Counted from the stretch's first letter, positions 23,921 through 32,335 are shown. The stretch: DNA of 32,846 bases from Flavobacteriales bacterium (GCA_026418175.1 JAOABX010000025.1:1-32846), one strand, 5' to 3'. Notes: generated by a model from the letters alone, not told the origin. Made by a program: numbers and translations.

Positions 23921-24205
23921 ATGAATCCAACAATAGAACTAGTACCCAAAGAAGCCATCAGCCGTTACAAATTTGTAATTAACGATGTGCTACAAACCGC
24001 AGAGGAGCGGAAACTTCGACAAGCGCTTTTGGAAAAAGCCATGATTCTTGGAAATGGTTACAAAGGGAAAGTGAAAATTATTTTTGAAACCCAAGAAGGT
24101 ACCAAAGCGGTGGAAACTACGGTTTGGCAAACCGGTCAAGAGAATATTATGCTCAAAGGTGGAGTGAATATTCCCATTCGTTGCATTCGGGAAGTACAAA
24201 TCTGA
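23921..24205 (+). CDS. Conserved small protein of unknown function
   Basis: A 94-residue soluble protein without signal peptide. The sequence is well formed: LVPKEAISRYKFVINDVL, then EERKLRQALLEKAMILGNGYKGKVKIIFET, then VETTVWQTGQENIMLKGGVNIPIRCIREVQI. The helix followed by three or four β-strands, ending in a strand that reads like a ligand- or nucleic-acid-binding β-sheet, suggests a compact fold. I believe similar proteins are widespread in Bacteroidota, but I cannot name a family or function. It is 22 nt upstream of the VOC-fold gene on the same strand, so they may be cotranscribed. The 190 nt before it are AT-rich, with no confident promoter. Confidence 0.75.
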   Translation: MNPTIELVPKEAISRYKFVINDVLQTAEERKLRQALLEKAMILGNGYKGKVKIIFETQEGTKAVETTVWQTGQENIMLKGGVNIPIRCIREVQI

Positions 24206-24227
24206 GGGATTTGTTTTTCTTTGCAAC

Positions 24228-24608
24228 ATGATTTTACATCATGTGGGGTATGTGGTACATGATATCACAACCTATGCAAACGTATTGAAGTTATCTTCAC
24301 CTTTAATGCATGTAAATGATCCGGTGCAACAAGCATTTATTGCATTGTATGATCAGCCGGGCAAAGCATACATTGAATTAGTACAACCTCAAAACGAATC
24401 ATCACCCACCTGGAATTTTTTAATTAAAAAAGGTGAAGGCATTCATCATGCTTGTTATGAATGTTCGGAAGAGCAAATGTGGGAGTATGTTAAAGTACAA
24501 CGAATGATAAAAGTCATGGGTCCGGTTCCGGCTGTGTTGTTTGGCGGAAGAACGGTGTATTTTTTTGTTTCCAGAAAGATGAAAATTATAGAATTTTTAT
24601 TGCTCTGA
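24228..24608 (+). CDS. VOC (glyoxalase/epimerase-like) superfamily protein
   Basis: A 126-residue single-domain protein with the βαβββ signature of the vicinal oxygen chelate superfamily. It begins ILHHVGYVVHDI, has AYIELVQPQN in the middle and GIHHACYECS after it, and ends VYFFVSRKMKIIEFLLL. The His near residue 5, the middle Glu, the His around 73 and the final Glu are candidate metal ligands, as in methylmalonyl-CoA epimerase and glyoxalase I. The general class is clear; the substrate is not. Single-domain members usually dimerise. It follows the conserved small protein by 22 nt, which suggests a shared transcript. Confidence 0.8.
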   Translation: MILHHVGYVVHDITTYANVLKLSSPLMHVNDPVQQAFIALYDQPGKAYIELVQPQNESSPTWNFLIKKGEGIHHACYECSEEQMWEYVKVQRMIKVMGPVPAVLFGGRTVYFFVSRKMKIIEFLLL

Positions 24609-24652
24609 TCAACCACTTTATATTCGTAGGTTGTAATTCAAAGCTCAATTAT

Positions 24653-27121
24653 TTACTGTTTTACAAATTTTAGTGTTTGATTACCAATTTTTACAAAATA
24701 TATTCCACTTGTATAATTTGTTACTTCTATCCAATGTTTTTGCTTTGGTGAAGGTATCGATTGAATTAGCTGTCCGGCAATTGAATATATTTCTAAGGGT
24801 GCTTCTACAGATGATTCAATAATAATGTAATCAAAAGTAGGATTGGGATAAAGCATTATATTATTTATGTTTTCTTCCACAGATGGAATCCCTAATCCAG
24901 GCTCATTGAAATAAGTACAAACACCGGTAACTTTTATATTGTCAATATAAATATTATTCCCCCCATTGTTTTGTACTTCAAATCTGATTTTAAAATTGCT
25001 TGTACCATCATATGCAGAAAGATTAAGATTAAAACAACCTGGAGTATTGTCCGTGAAACACCAGTCACTACTGCTGGAGGGAACAAAATTTGAATTCAAA
25101 ATAGCATTGGTTGCAAAAGTACCTGTACCGTTTTCTCCTGCTCGCAACAAATAATTCCAGGAATTTCCGCCATCGGATGATACAGATACCCACAACGAAT
25201 CACGGATGGTGGTAACTCTTCTGCGGTGAGCATGTTCAAATGAAAGTTCTACAGATGTAAAATTACTCAAATCAATAACCGGACTAATGAGGGCATCAAC
25301 GACCCCTACATTGCCTTGATTGTTGAAAATATTTACCCCGGCTGCTTGATTACCGGGAGTATTGCCTGAAACAGAGAAAATATTCCATGTATTTTGGTTA
25401 TCAGGATTTACTACTTCCCAACCAAGAGTTGCCAATGACCCATTTTCAAAATTTTCGGTGTAAATAGTAGTTACCGATGTATTATTGATATCAATGTAAC
25501 CATTCATAACATGGGTATCGCTTCCAAAACTATTATAGGCTATGAGGGTTACATCGTAGTTGCCTAAGTTGTTATATGTTACAATTGGATTATTAGCTGT
25601 TGAAGTAGAGGGGGTTCCACCGGGGAAATACCAACGAATGGAGTCGGTTTGTCCAACGGTATAATTTGTAAAACTCACCGAAATTCCCGGACATCCACTT
25701 ACGGTAGATGCTCCAAATCCGGCAACCGGTGGAGTATTGGGATTGCATACATACGATTGAACTTTTAATAATGCTTTATAAGCATTTAATCTTCCATTGC
25801 TGGTAGTAATGCCTTGCATGGAGGGGATGGAATCCACTCCGGTAAGTAAGTAGTTTTTCATTTGTAATGCTATGGCAGATGGATTTTGCTTATAGTCGCT
25901 GATGAGTTGAGAACATGCACCACTATACATAAGTGCTATTACACCGGCTACATGAGGCGTAGCCATGGATGTTCCAGTAAGGTTGTTGTATCCGCTATTA
26001 TTTACTGTATTGAAGATTTGCGTGCCGGGAGCACCGATATCAATATTTACCGCACCATATCCTGCGCCGTTATTTCTTGTGTCAGTACGAGTAGTGTTGG
26101 TAACTCCAATCAGAAAATTACTAGGACAAGTAGTAGGAATATCGCCTTGGGTATCAACATTAATATTAAGATTAGGCCCGGCACCTGCACTTAAAATCCC
26201 TACAGCCCCCAAGGTGTCATAAAATGCACACCAAATTGGAAAGTTTGACGCATCGCCATAATCTACTCCAAAGGATGAATTGGTAGCCACTACAAAAGCG
26301 CCTTTGGCTCCGTTTGTTTGGTTATAATGTTTTCGCATTTTAGCAGCATAAGCATATGCTGCTACCACCGTGGCTTCATTTCCGCTGGAGCCGGCAATGG
26401 GAAGAATTTTTACATTCCAGTTTACACCGGCTACCCCAATATTGTTATTACCCCTGGCTCCAATGATTCCGGACACATGCGTCCCATGTTGATCAGAAGG
26501 GATAGTTCCATTATTATTATAAGCATTCCATCCATTAATATCGTCAATATATCCGTTATTGTCGTCGTCCACACCGTTTCCGGGGATTTCGTTGTAATTT
26601 CTGAAAATATTAGCCTGAAGGTCCGGATGATTAATTTGACAGCCACCGTCAATTACAGCTACAACGATGGTATCGCCCAAGGCTGTTAATCCACCGGTAG
26701 TAATATTCCATGCCTCCACGGCATCAATATCTGCATCTACTGTGCCACCACTTTGGCCTGTATTGTTCAAGCTCCATTGATCGCTAAATGAAGCATCATT
26801 GGGGGTAGCCCGCAGACTCACTACATGGTTTCGCTGGGCAATGGCAACATGTGGCGTGGAACTTAAGTAACGAATAAATTCATCGGTTGAAACCAATGGA
26901 TTGACCATTCTTACCAACCAAATATTATATTCTTTCGATAGGCATTGAACCCAATCTATTGGTCCTGTATGAGAAGCAATTTGTGCAGAAACATCCGAGA
27001 TTTTGGATTGCCGATGGAGCCAAACAATGGCTTCATGTTCAATATATACTTCTAGTTGGGAATGTATAAGTTTAGTATTCAACAAAATGCTTACAATTAG
27101 AAATAATATTTTTTTCATCAT
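24653..27121 (-). CDS. Secreted subtilisin-family (S8) serine protease with T9SS sorting domain
   Basis: An 822-residue exported protease. Signal peptide about 1-21 (MMKKILFLIVSILL ... IHSQ). The S8 catalytic domain spans about 120-455, with D158 (VVAVIDGG), H212 (QHGTHVSG) and S385 (GTSMATPHVAG); a Ca-site-like acidic loop, VDDDNNGYIDDINGWN, lies between D and H. The usual SAGN oxyanion segment reads SAGAGPN (311-317). It is followed by a PKD-type domain (about 465-545, IRWYFPGGTPSTSTANNP), a MAM/jelly-roll-like domain (about 550-735, ending NIYIDNIKVTG) and a type A sorting domain (from about 750: IMLYPNPTFDYIIIES ... TSGIYFVKIG). It is probably released or surface-attached by T9SS. Confidence 0.92.
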   Translation of the reverse strand: MMKKILFLIVSILLNTKLIHSQLEVYIEHEAIVWLHRQSKISDVSAQIASHTGPIDWVQCLSKEYNIWLVRMVNPLVSTDEFIRYLSSTPHVAIAQRNHVVSLRATPNDASFSDQWSLNNTGQSGGTVDADIDAVEAWNITTGGLTALGDTIVVAVIDGGCQINHPDLQANIFRNYNEIPGNGVDDDNNGYIDDINGWNAYNNNGTIPSDQHGTHVSGIIGARGNNNIGVAGVNWNVKILPIAGSSGNEATVVAAYAYAAKMRKHYNQTNGAKGAFVVATNSSFGVDYGDASNFPIWCAFYDTLGAVGILSAGAGPNLNINVDTQGDIPTTCPSNFLIGVTNTTRTDTRNNGAGYGAVNIDIGAPGTQIFNTVNNSGYNNLTGTSMATPHVAGVIALMYSGACSQLISDYKQNPSAIALQMKNYLLTGVDSIPSMQGITTSNGRLNAYKALLKVQSYVCNPNTPPVAGFGASTVSGCPGISVSFTNYTVGQTDSIRWYFPGGTPSTSTANNPIVTYNNLGNYDVTLIAYNSFGSDTHVMNGYIDINNTSVTTIYTENFENGSLATLGWEVVNPDNQNTWNIFSVSGNTPGNQAAGVNIFNNQGNVGVVDALISPVIDLSNFTSVELSFEHAHRRRVTTIRDSLWVSVSSDGGNSWNYLLRAGENGTGTFATNAILNSNFVPSSSSDWCFTDNTPGCFNLNLSAYDGTSNFKIRFEVQNNGGNNIYIDNIKVTGVCTYFNEPGLGIPSVEENINNIMLYPNPTFDYIIIESSVEAPLEIYSIAGQLIQSIPSPKQKHWIEVTNYTSGIYFVKIGNQTLKFVKQ

Positions 27122-27458
27122 ATATGCGAAGAAATTAAACTAAAGATAGTAATAATCCTTTTAAAACCCTATTTAAACGATATAATATCAACAAAGCCTT
27201 ATAATCAATAAAGCCTTATGAATGATAAATGTTTAAATATCGAAGAAAAATCCATTAATGATAGAATATCAAAAAAACGGAAAGATAATGTATAAACTAT
27301 TGATAGATAGGAGATTCATTTTATTAGCTTATTAGCGGTTGAACCAAACAAAAAACATTATAGTTTTAATCTAAAAACAAATCTTAGAATGAAGATTTTT
27401 TAGTATTAAAAAGAGATTTAACAAAAATTTGCACAGTTTTTGATAATGTTTGGGGCGC
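27122..27458. other. AT-rich divergent intergenic region
   Basis: This gap of about 335 bp between the divergent protease and mvaD genes contains no supported gene. It is very AT-rich. A 10-bp direct repeat AAAGCCTTAT occurs at 27193-27202 and 27210-27219. TTTG at 27449-27452, just before the mvaD ATG, is a partial -7 box. It presumably holds both divergent promoters. Confidence 0.5.
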
Positions 27459-28544
27459 ATGAATTTACAAACTATTGAACCAGTTTTGAGTTTTAAAAAC
27501 TCACAGGTGCCGACCGGCGTTGTGGGCTGGGAAAGTCCGTCCAATATTGCTTTGGTTAAATATTGGGGTAAAAGAGATGTTCAAATTCCCTGTAATCCAT
27601 CTATAAGCTTCACTCTCAGCAAATCAGTATCCAGAACAAAGGTTTCTTATCGGCCTGCAGAGAGTGGTAATTATGAAATTGAATTTTATTTGGATGGGGT
27701 TAGGACTGAAAAGTTTGAAGAAAAGATCCATACATTTTTTCGCACCATCCGTCCGCTATGTCCTTTTATTGACCAATTACGCTTTCGGATTGATTCTTCC
27801 AATACCTTTCCGCATTCAGCAGGAATTGCTTCTTCTGCTTCCGGAATGAGTGCTCTGGCGTTATGTATCGCAGATATTGAGCGGAAACATTTGGATAGTT
27901 TATTATCAGAAAAAGCATTTTTTCAAAAAGCATCCCTCTTAGCCCGTTTGGGATCAGGCAGTGCCTGTCGCTCGGTATATGGTGGATTGGTAATTTGGGG
28001 AGAAGTGGAAGGTATGCCTCAAACTTCCAATGAATATGGAGTAAAATTGGATGAGCCGATTCATGAAGTTTTTAAATCATACAAAGATTCAATTCTTATT
28101 GTGGATGCAGCGGAGAAGAAAGTGTCTAGCCGTGCAGGCCATGGCCTGATGAAGACTAATCCGTTCTCTGCTGAACGTTTTGCCCAAGCAGGTAGAAATA
28201 TTCAAGCCCTCATTGCAGCAATTCGTACCGGCGATTTGGATATGTTCATTAAACTAACTGAATTAGAGGCGCTTACCTTGCATGCTATGATGATGACCAG
28301 CGATCCTTATTTTTTGTTAATGCGCCCCAACACGTTGAGTATCATTGAAAAAATTTTTGATTTTAGACAACAAACCGGCTTGCCAGTATGTTTTACTTTG
28401 GATGCAGGTCCCAATGTGCATTTGTTGTATCCACAGCGTCATGAGCAGGAAATAAAATCTTTTATTGCGAATGATTTAGCTGTACATTTGCACAATGGGT
28501 TTTACATAGACGATCAAGTAGGAACAGGCCCAAACGAGATTTAA
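27459..28544 (+). CDS. mvaD: Diphosphomevalonate decarboxylase
   Basis: The enzyme decarboxylates mevalonate 5-diphosphate to isopentenyl diphosphate with ATP, the last step of the classical mevalonate pathway. It is 361 residues from ATG 27459; an upstream TTG (27450) adds only three residues. GHMP-superfamily motifs are clear: ESPSNIALVKYWGKRD (about 25-40), NPSISFTLS, the phosphate loop PHSAGIASSASGMSALAL (about 118-135), ARLGSGSACRSVYGG (162-176) and FTLDAGPNVHLL with the catalytic Asp D315. The SASG/GSACRS signatures distinguish it from the kinases. It starts a two-gene operon with the mevalonate kinase 12 nt downstream. Confidence 0.95.
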   Translation: MNLQTIEPVLSFKNSQVPTGVVGWESPSNIALVKYWGKRDVQIPCNPSISFTLSKSVSRTKVSYRPAESGNYEIEFYLDGVRTEKFEEKIHTFFRTIRPLCPFIDQLRFRIDSSNTFPHSAGIASSASGMSALALCIADIERKHLDSLLSEKAFFQKASLLARLGSGSACRSVYGGLVIWGEVEGMPQTSNEYGVKLDEPIHEVFKSYKDSILIVDAAEKKVSSRAGHGLMKTNPFSAERFAQAGRNIQALIAAIRTGDLDMFIKLTELEALTLHAMMMTSDPYFLLMRPNTLSIIEKIFDFRQQTGLPVCFTLDAGPNVHLLYPQRHEQEIKSFIANDLAVHLHNGFYIDDQVGTGPNEI

Positions 28545-28556
28545 ATACCAAGAAAT

Positions 28557-29507
28557 ATGACCCAGGTAGAAAAAAAATTCAACTCCAAAATTTTGCTCTT
28601 CGGTGAGTATAGTATTATTCATAATTCGATGGGGTTGAGCATTCCGTATGAGGCTTTTGAAGGGAAATTAACATTTACTCCCGAAAAACTTCAGGGCGAA
28701 GATGTGCAGAAATCGAATGAAAGCCTTCGCCGGTATGCTTCATACTTACGTGAACTTATGGAGGCAGGTAAATTAAAATTTACATGCGATATTGACCGTT
28801 TTGAAGAGGATATAACCAATGGAATTGTTTTTGACAGCACCATTCCGCAAGGATACGGCGTAGGAAGTTCAGGGGCTTTGGTAGCAGCTATCTATGATCG
28901 CTATGCGTTGGATAAAATTCCAAACGACAAAAAAATATCCGGCCAGTTTATAGTTCGGTTGAAAGAGATTTTTTCTCAAATGGAAAGCTACTTCCATGGC
29001 AAAAGCTCGGGTATGGACCCGCTGATTTGTTATATGAATCACCCCATGCTGATTCAAAGCAAGGATGATATTGATCCGGTGGGCATTCCTACGCCCAATG
29101 AAGTTGGAAAAGGTGCAATTTTCTTAATTAATACCGGAGAGGTTGGAGAGACCCAGCCATTAGTAAACTTGTTTTTGGATAAGTGCAAGGAAGAAGGCTT
29201 TGTTCAGGTAATTAAAAATGAATTGATTCCATTTAACAATAACTGTATAAAGGCTTTTCTTAAAGGAGAAGTGAAAGAATTATTCTCCAACCTGAAAGAT
29301 TTATCCGGATTTCTGCTAAGCAATTTATCGCCTATGATTCCTCGACGTTTTAGAAGTATTTGGAAGCGTGGTTTGGAAACTGAAGCGTATTATTTGAAAT
29401 TGTGTGGATCAGGAGGAGGAGGTTATATTTTAGGTTTTACCGAAGATTTTGAACGCGCCAAAGAAGAATTAAAAGGGCATGAGTTGAAGGTGATTCATCG
29501 ATTCTAA
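28557..29507 (+). CDS. mvk: Mevalonate kinase-type GHMP kinase
   Basis: A 316-residue cytoplasmic GHMP kinase. Motif 1 is SKILLFGEYSII near the N-terminus, motif 2 is IPQGYGVGSSGALVAAIYD, and motif 3 is YYLKLCGSGGGGYILGF; HGKSSGMDPLICY carries the region of the catalytic Asp. Together with the adjacent mvaD this supports mevalonate kinase (mevalonate to mevalonate-5-phosphate). Phosphomevalonate kinase is the alternative, because no other kinase gene of the pathway is in the window. The start ATG at 28557 gives the normal short N-terminus. A good terminator follows the stop codon by about 20 nt. Confidence 0.85.
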   Translation: MTQVEKKFNSKILLFGEYSIIHNSMGLSIPYEAFEGKLTFTPEKLQGEDVQKSNESLRRYASYLRELMEAGKLKFTCDIDRFEEDITNGIVFDSTIPQGYGVGSSGALVAAIYDRYALDKIPNDKKISGQFIVRLKEIFSQMESYFHGKSSGMDPLICYMNHPMLIQSKDDIDPVGIPTPNEVGKGAIFLINTGEVGETQPLVNLFLDKCKEEGFVQVIKNELIPFNNNCIKAFLKGEVKELFSNLKDLSGFLLSNLSPMIPRRFRSIWKRGLETEAYYLKLCGSGGGGYILGFTEDFERAKEELKGHELKVIHRF

Positions 29508-29528
29508 ATGCTAATAAAACTTGCTTTT

Positions 29529-29559
29529 AAACGGGTGAAAGTCTTTCATCCGTTTTTTT
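29529..29559 (+). terminator. Intrinsic terminator after the mevalonate genes
   Basis: AACGGGTGAA-AGTCT-TTCATCCGTT (29530-29554) forms a 10-bp stem with one G-T pair and is followed by five more Ts. It closes the mvaD-mvk operon. Confidence 0.85.
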
Positions 29560-29567
29560 ATTCTATG

Positions 29568-29575
29568 TACCTTTG
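29568..29575 (+). promoter_or_regulatory. Bacteroidota -7 box upstream of yqeY
   Basis: TACCTTTG is an exact TAnnTTTG match just after the terminator and 14 nt before the ATG at 29590. No -33 box is obvious. Confidence 0.5.
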
Positions 29576-29589
29576 TAAAAAATAAAGTC

Positions 29590-30042
29590 ATGAGCCTGGA
29601 AGTAAGAATTAATGAGGATATAAAAAAGGCGATGTTGGCCAAAGATACAGCTCGTTTAAATGCACTGCGAGCCGTGAAGTCAGCCATATTACTGGCTAAA
29701 ACCGAAAAAGGTGGAAATGATGCTCTGAGTGCAGAAGCAGAAATTCAGTTGCTTCAGCGGTTGGTTAAACAACGCCGTGATTCGTATGATATCTATATTC
29801 AGCAGAACAGGGAAGATTTGGCAGCAGATGAAAAAATTCAAATCGATGTAATATCTGAGTATTTACCGGCTCAGTTAAGCGATGAGCAACTAGAAGAAAA
29901 ACTGAAAGCAATCATCGCTCAGGTTGGAGCGGTAGGTCCGCAAGATATGGGTAAAGTAATGGGTGTTGCTACTAAAGCTCTGGCCGGCCAAGCCGAAGGC
30001 AAGCGTATTTCTGAAACTGTTAAAAAATTACTGGCTTCATAA
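29590..30042 (+). CDS. yqeY: GatB/YqeY domain protein
   Basis: A 150-residue cytoplasmic protein. The family shares the tail domain of GatB, the amidotransferase subunit that corrects Glu-tRNA(Gln) and Asp-tRNA(Asn), and is thought to bind tRNA, though free YqeY has no settled role. Visible signatures are INEDIKKAMLAKDTARLNALRAVKSAI, LLQRLVKQRRDSYDIY, DVISEYLPAQLSDEQLEE and GPQDMGKVMGVATKALAGQAEGKRISETVKKLL, the last being the GatB-tail core. Its TAA stop overlaps the ATG of the next gene (TAATG), indicating translational coupling. Confidence 0.92.
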   Translation: MSLEVRINEDIKKAMLAKDTARLNALRAVKSAILLAKTEKGGNDALSAEAEIQLLQRLVKQRRDSYDIYIQQNREDLAADEKIQIDVISEYLPAQLSDEQLEEKLKAIIAQVGAVGPQDMGKVMGVATKALAGQAEGKRISETVKKLLAS

Positions 30043-30557
30043 TGGAAGAGCCCATTGTGAATAAAGTAGCTCAAAGCGGTTTGATTACGCTGGATTTAGA
30101 GGAGTTTAAACCTGCTACGGAGGAGGTTGTTGGGTTAGATCTGGCTGATTTTCTCTTTCAACGTTTGATATTGAAAGAAAAAGATTTTAGGGAACAGGTA
30201 AAAAATACATCGTGGGAAACGTACACTGGAAAATGTGTAGCCTTATTTTGTTCTGAAGATGCTATTATTCCATTGTGGGCTTACATGCTCATAACAACAA
30301 CTTTAAATCCATTTGCCAACCGGATTGAAGTTATGCATCCTGATGCTCTTCGTCACTTGATTTGGAAAGAAAATGTGGAATCAGGTATTAAAAAGATGAA
30401 TTTACTTGATCAGCGAGTAGTGATAAAAGGTTGTGGTGATGAGCTAATTCCAGCATCTATCTTTGTTACTGCTACAAGCCTGCTTGTTCCTCAGGTTAAA
30501 AGTTTGATGTATGGCGAGCCTTGTTCCACCGTTCCTGTTTTTAAAAAAGGTACTTGA
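30042..30557 (+). CDS. DUF2480 family protein
   Basis: A 171-residue soluble protein that matches DUF2480, a family of unknown function found mostly in Bacteroidota. Recognisable segments are SGLITLDLEEF at the start, VVGLDLADFLFQRLILKEKDFREQVKNTSWETYTGKCVALFCSEDAIIPLWAYML, and KGCGDELIPASIFVTATSLLVPQVKSLMYGEPCSTVPVFKK at the end. No signal peptide or membrane segment. It overlaps yqeY by one base and is followed 1 nt later by the heme lipoprotein gene. The conserved Cys and Asp/Glu near GCGDE and EPCS could bind metal, but that is speculation. Confidence 0.85.
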   Translation: MEEPIVNKVAQSGLITLDLEEFKPATEEVVGLDLADFLFQRLILKEKDFREQVKNTSWETYTGKCVALFCSEDAIIPLWAYMLITTTLNPFANRIEVMHPDALRHLIWKENVESGIKKMNLLDQRVVIKGCGDELIPASIFVTATSLLVPQVKSLMYGEPCSTVPVFKKGT

Positions 30558-30558
30558 A

Positions 30559-31161
30559 ATGTTCTCATATAGAAAAGTGCTTTTTTATTTTTCGCTAATG
30601 TTTAAACTTATTTATATAAGTCTTTATCTTTCTTGTGGTAAAAACTCTCCTTCCATTGTATCAATAGTACCTGATTCATTATATGTACAACGTGGAGATA
30701 GTATTGCTGTTGCTACCTTTGATACACTAAGCAAAACACTGGAATATGTTATAAAGAATTCAGGCCCTGACAGTGCAGTGAGATATTGTAATGTACATGC
30801 CTATCCAATTACAGCCCAATATGCCACTAAGCATATTCATGTGAGGAGAACTTCTTTGAAATTTCGTAATCCTGCCAATGAGCCGGATGTAATGGAATAC
30901 TTAATCCTTAATGAATTTAAAACACAGCAGCAGGCAGGATTAGAATTAAAGCCAGTTATCCGAAAAGATAATAAAGGAATTGTTCATTATTTTAAACCCA
31001 TATTGATTCAAGGAATGTGCATAACATGCCATGGAGATCCGGCATCCGATATTCCTGGGTCAGTAATTAATCAACTTTCCGTGTTGTATCCCAAAGATCA
31101 GGCAACAGGTTATCACATCGGTGATTTGAGAGGAATATGGCACATTCAATTTATTCCTTGA
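30559..31161 (+). CDS. DUF3365 (Tll0287-like) c-type heme lipoprotein
   Basis: From ATG 30559 it is 200 residues; the ORF is open further upstream inside the DUF2480 gene, but the signal sequence begins at MFSYRKVLFYFSLMF. A possible lipobox ends at C26 (SLYLSC). The remainder matches the DUF3365/Tll0287-like fold: YCNVHAYPITAQYA, then RRTSLKFRNPANEPDVMEYLIL, then GIVHYFKPILIQGMCITCHGDP with a single heme-attachment site C154-x-x-C157-H158, and ending DLRGIWHIQF. Related domains serve as small c-heme sensors or electron carriers; here it is probably periplasmic and lipid-anchored. It is translationally close to DUF2480. Its stop codon abuts the stop of the convergent gene with no gap. Confidence 0.85.
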   Translation: MFSYRKVLFYFSLMFKLIYISLYLSCGKNSPSIVSIVPDSLYVQRGDSIAVATFDTLSKTLEYVIKNSGPDSAVRYCNVHAYPITAQYATKHIHVRRTSLKFRNPANEPDVMEYLILNEFKTQQQAGLELKPVIRKDNKGIVHYFKPILIQGMCITCHGDPASDIPGSVINQLSVLYPKDQATGYHIGDLRGIWHIQFIP

Positions 31162-32208
31162 TTATTGCTTGATTAGGGTAGAAGTTACTTTGTCACCATT
31201 TTTTAATTGTAGCTCTATTAGATAGTTCCCCTTAGAAAGTTCAGAAATATTCATGCAATTGCCTTGTGATTGAGATAGTTGAGCAACAATTTTACCATCC
31301 AATTCATATATAACTACTTTTAAAACATCTCGATTCAGATTGATGTAATGCAGAGCAGGGTTGGGATAAAATAATATCGGTTGACTCTCATTTATAGTCT
31401 CATTCCCGGTTGTTGGTGTTCCAAATCCAATCAGTACCAGGTTATTCGCTGTGCCCGAATTTGGAATTCCTAAGGTATCCTGTAATACATTGTAAAAAAT
31501 ATCAGCAGGGTTACTTAGCCCGGAAGCAACAATGGTTGGGTTTGTTAAGTTTGATGAATATCTTATTACGGATTGGTTGCTCCAGGCAGAAATATAGAAA
31601 TTTCCATTTCCATCTCTGGTAATACCATCTAAATTATTGTAAGGCGTATTTACCAGTGTGGTTACACTGGAATCATTCAGGTTTAATTCCATGATCGAAG
31701 CACCAGTGCCCCAGGTAACAAAAATGCATCGTTGGTTGGTGCCATCATATATAATTCCGTTGGGTTTTCTAGGAACCTTGGTAATCATACCATATTGCAG
31801 TGTATTTACATTTAATGCATAAATTGCTGAATCGCTAAAATCAGTAATGTACAAAATGCTGTCGCCATCGCTAGTAATTCCATTTAGAAATTGCCCTCCT
31901 AAATTTAAATCAAATACTTGTGATCCATCATTTAGGTTATATCCACGAATTTTTCCTCCTCCATAACAGCAGTATAAGGTATTTCCTAATATTTCAATTC
32001 CATATGGACCGCTGTTCATGCCACTGCAAAATACAGAAAGGCTTCCGTTAGAATATCTGGCCACCACGGTTCCATTGTTTTTATTCCCAACCAGCCAGCG
32101 ATTGTTGGAATAATCATATTCACAGCTCTCCGGACCGCTGTATGTCTGAGATAAACATATCAGATTAGAAGCAATTCCCAATATTATAATTAATATTTTG
32201 ATTTTCAT
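31162..32208 (-). CDS. Secreted β-propeller (SMP-30/NHL-like) protein with T9SS sorting domain
   Basis: With ATG 32208 the protein is 348 residues and begins with a signal peptide (MKIKILIIILGIASNLICLSQ); an extension to 32361 would precede the signal and overlap the divergent gene's start region. Residues about 25-265 contain repeated blades of the type PESCEYDYSNNRWLVGN, GPYGIEILGNTLYCCYGGG, NGITSDGDSILYITDF and LDGITRDGNGNFYISAW, as in NHL or SMP-30/gluconolactonase-like propellers. The C-terminal ~75 residues are a type A-like sorting domain (ILFYPNPALHYINL ... LSKGNYLIEL). It probably binds ligands outside the cell; no catalytic residues are evident. It is divergent from the gene at 32336, with 127 bp between the starts. 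Confidence 0.85.
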   Translation of the reverse strand: MKIKILIIILGIASNLICLSQTYSGPESCEYDYSNNRWLVGNKNNGTVVARYSNGSLSVFCSGMNSGPYGIEILGNTLYCCYGGGKIRGYNLNDGSQVFDLNLGGQFLNGITSDGDSILYITDFSDSAIYALNVNTLQYGMITKVPRKPNGIIYDGTNQRCIFVTWGTGASIMELNLNDSSVTTLVNTPYNNLDGITRDGNGNFYISAWSNQSVIRYSSNLTNPTIVASGLSNPADIFYNVLQDTLGIPNSGTANNLVLIGFGTPTTGNETINESQPILFYPNPALHYINLNRDVLKVVIYELDGKIVAQLSQSQGNCMNISELSKGNYLIELQLKNGDKVTSTLIKQ

Positions 32209-32335
32209 GATGTTTGATGGTTTATTTTCCCGAATATAGAAAAATAAGTTTTGATGCAACTTGATTTCTAACTTTTTCATCTTTAACATTGTTAAAAAAA
32301 AATTAATTATTTTTGAATATATTAACCCTTGTGAA

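Noticed and set aside
26318-26689. 123-residue plus-strand ORF inside the subtilase gene
   Set aside because: Antisense to the conserved catalytic domain with no independent support.
27193-27219. Direct repeat AAAGCCTTAT as a CRISPR or iteron
   Set aside because: Only two 10-bp copies in an AT-rich gap, with no regular spacer series and no cas or rep gene.
27329-27345. TTAGCGG-like sequence upstream of mvaD as another cassette boundary
   Set aside because: Only a partial match (ATTAGCGGTT), no inverse partner and no hairpin nearby.
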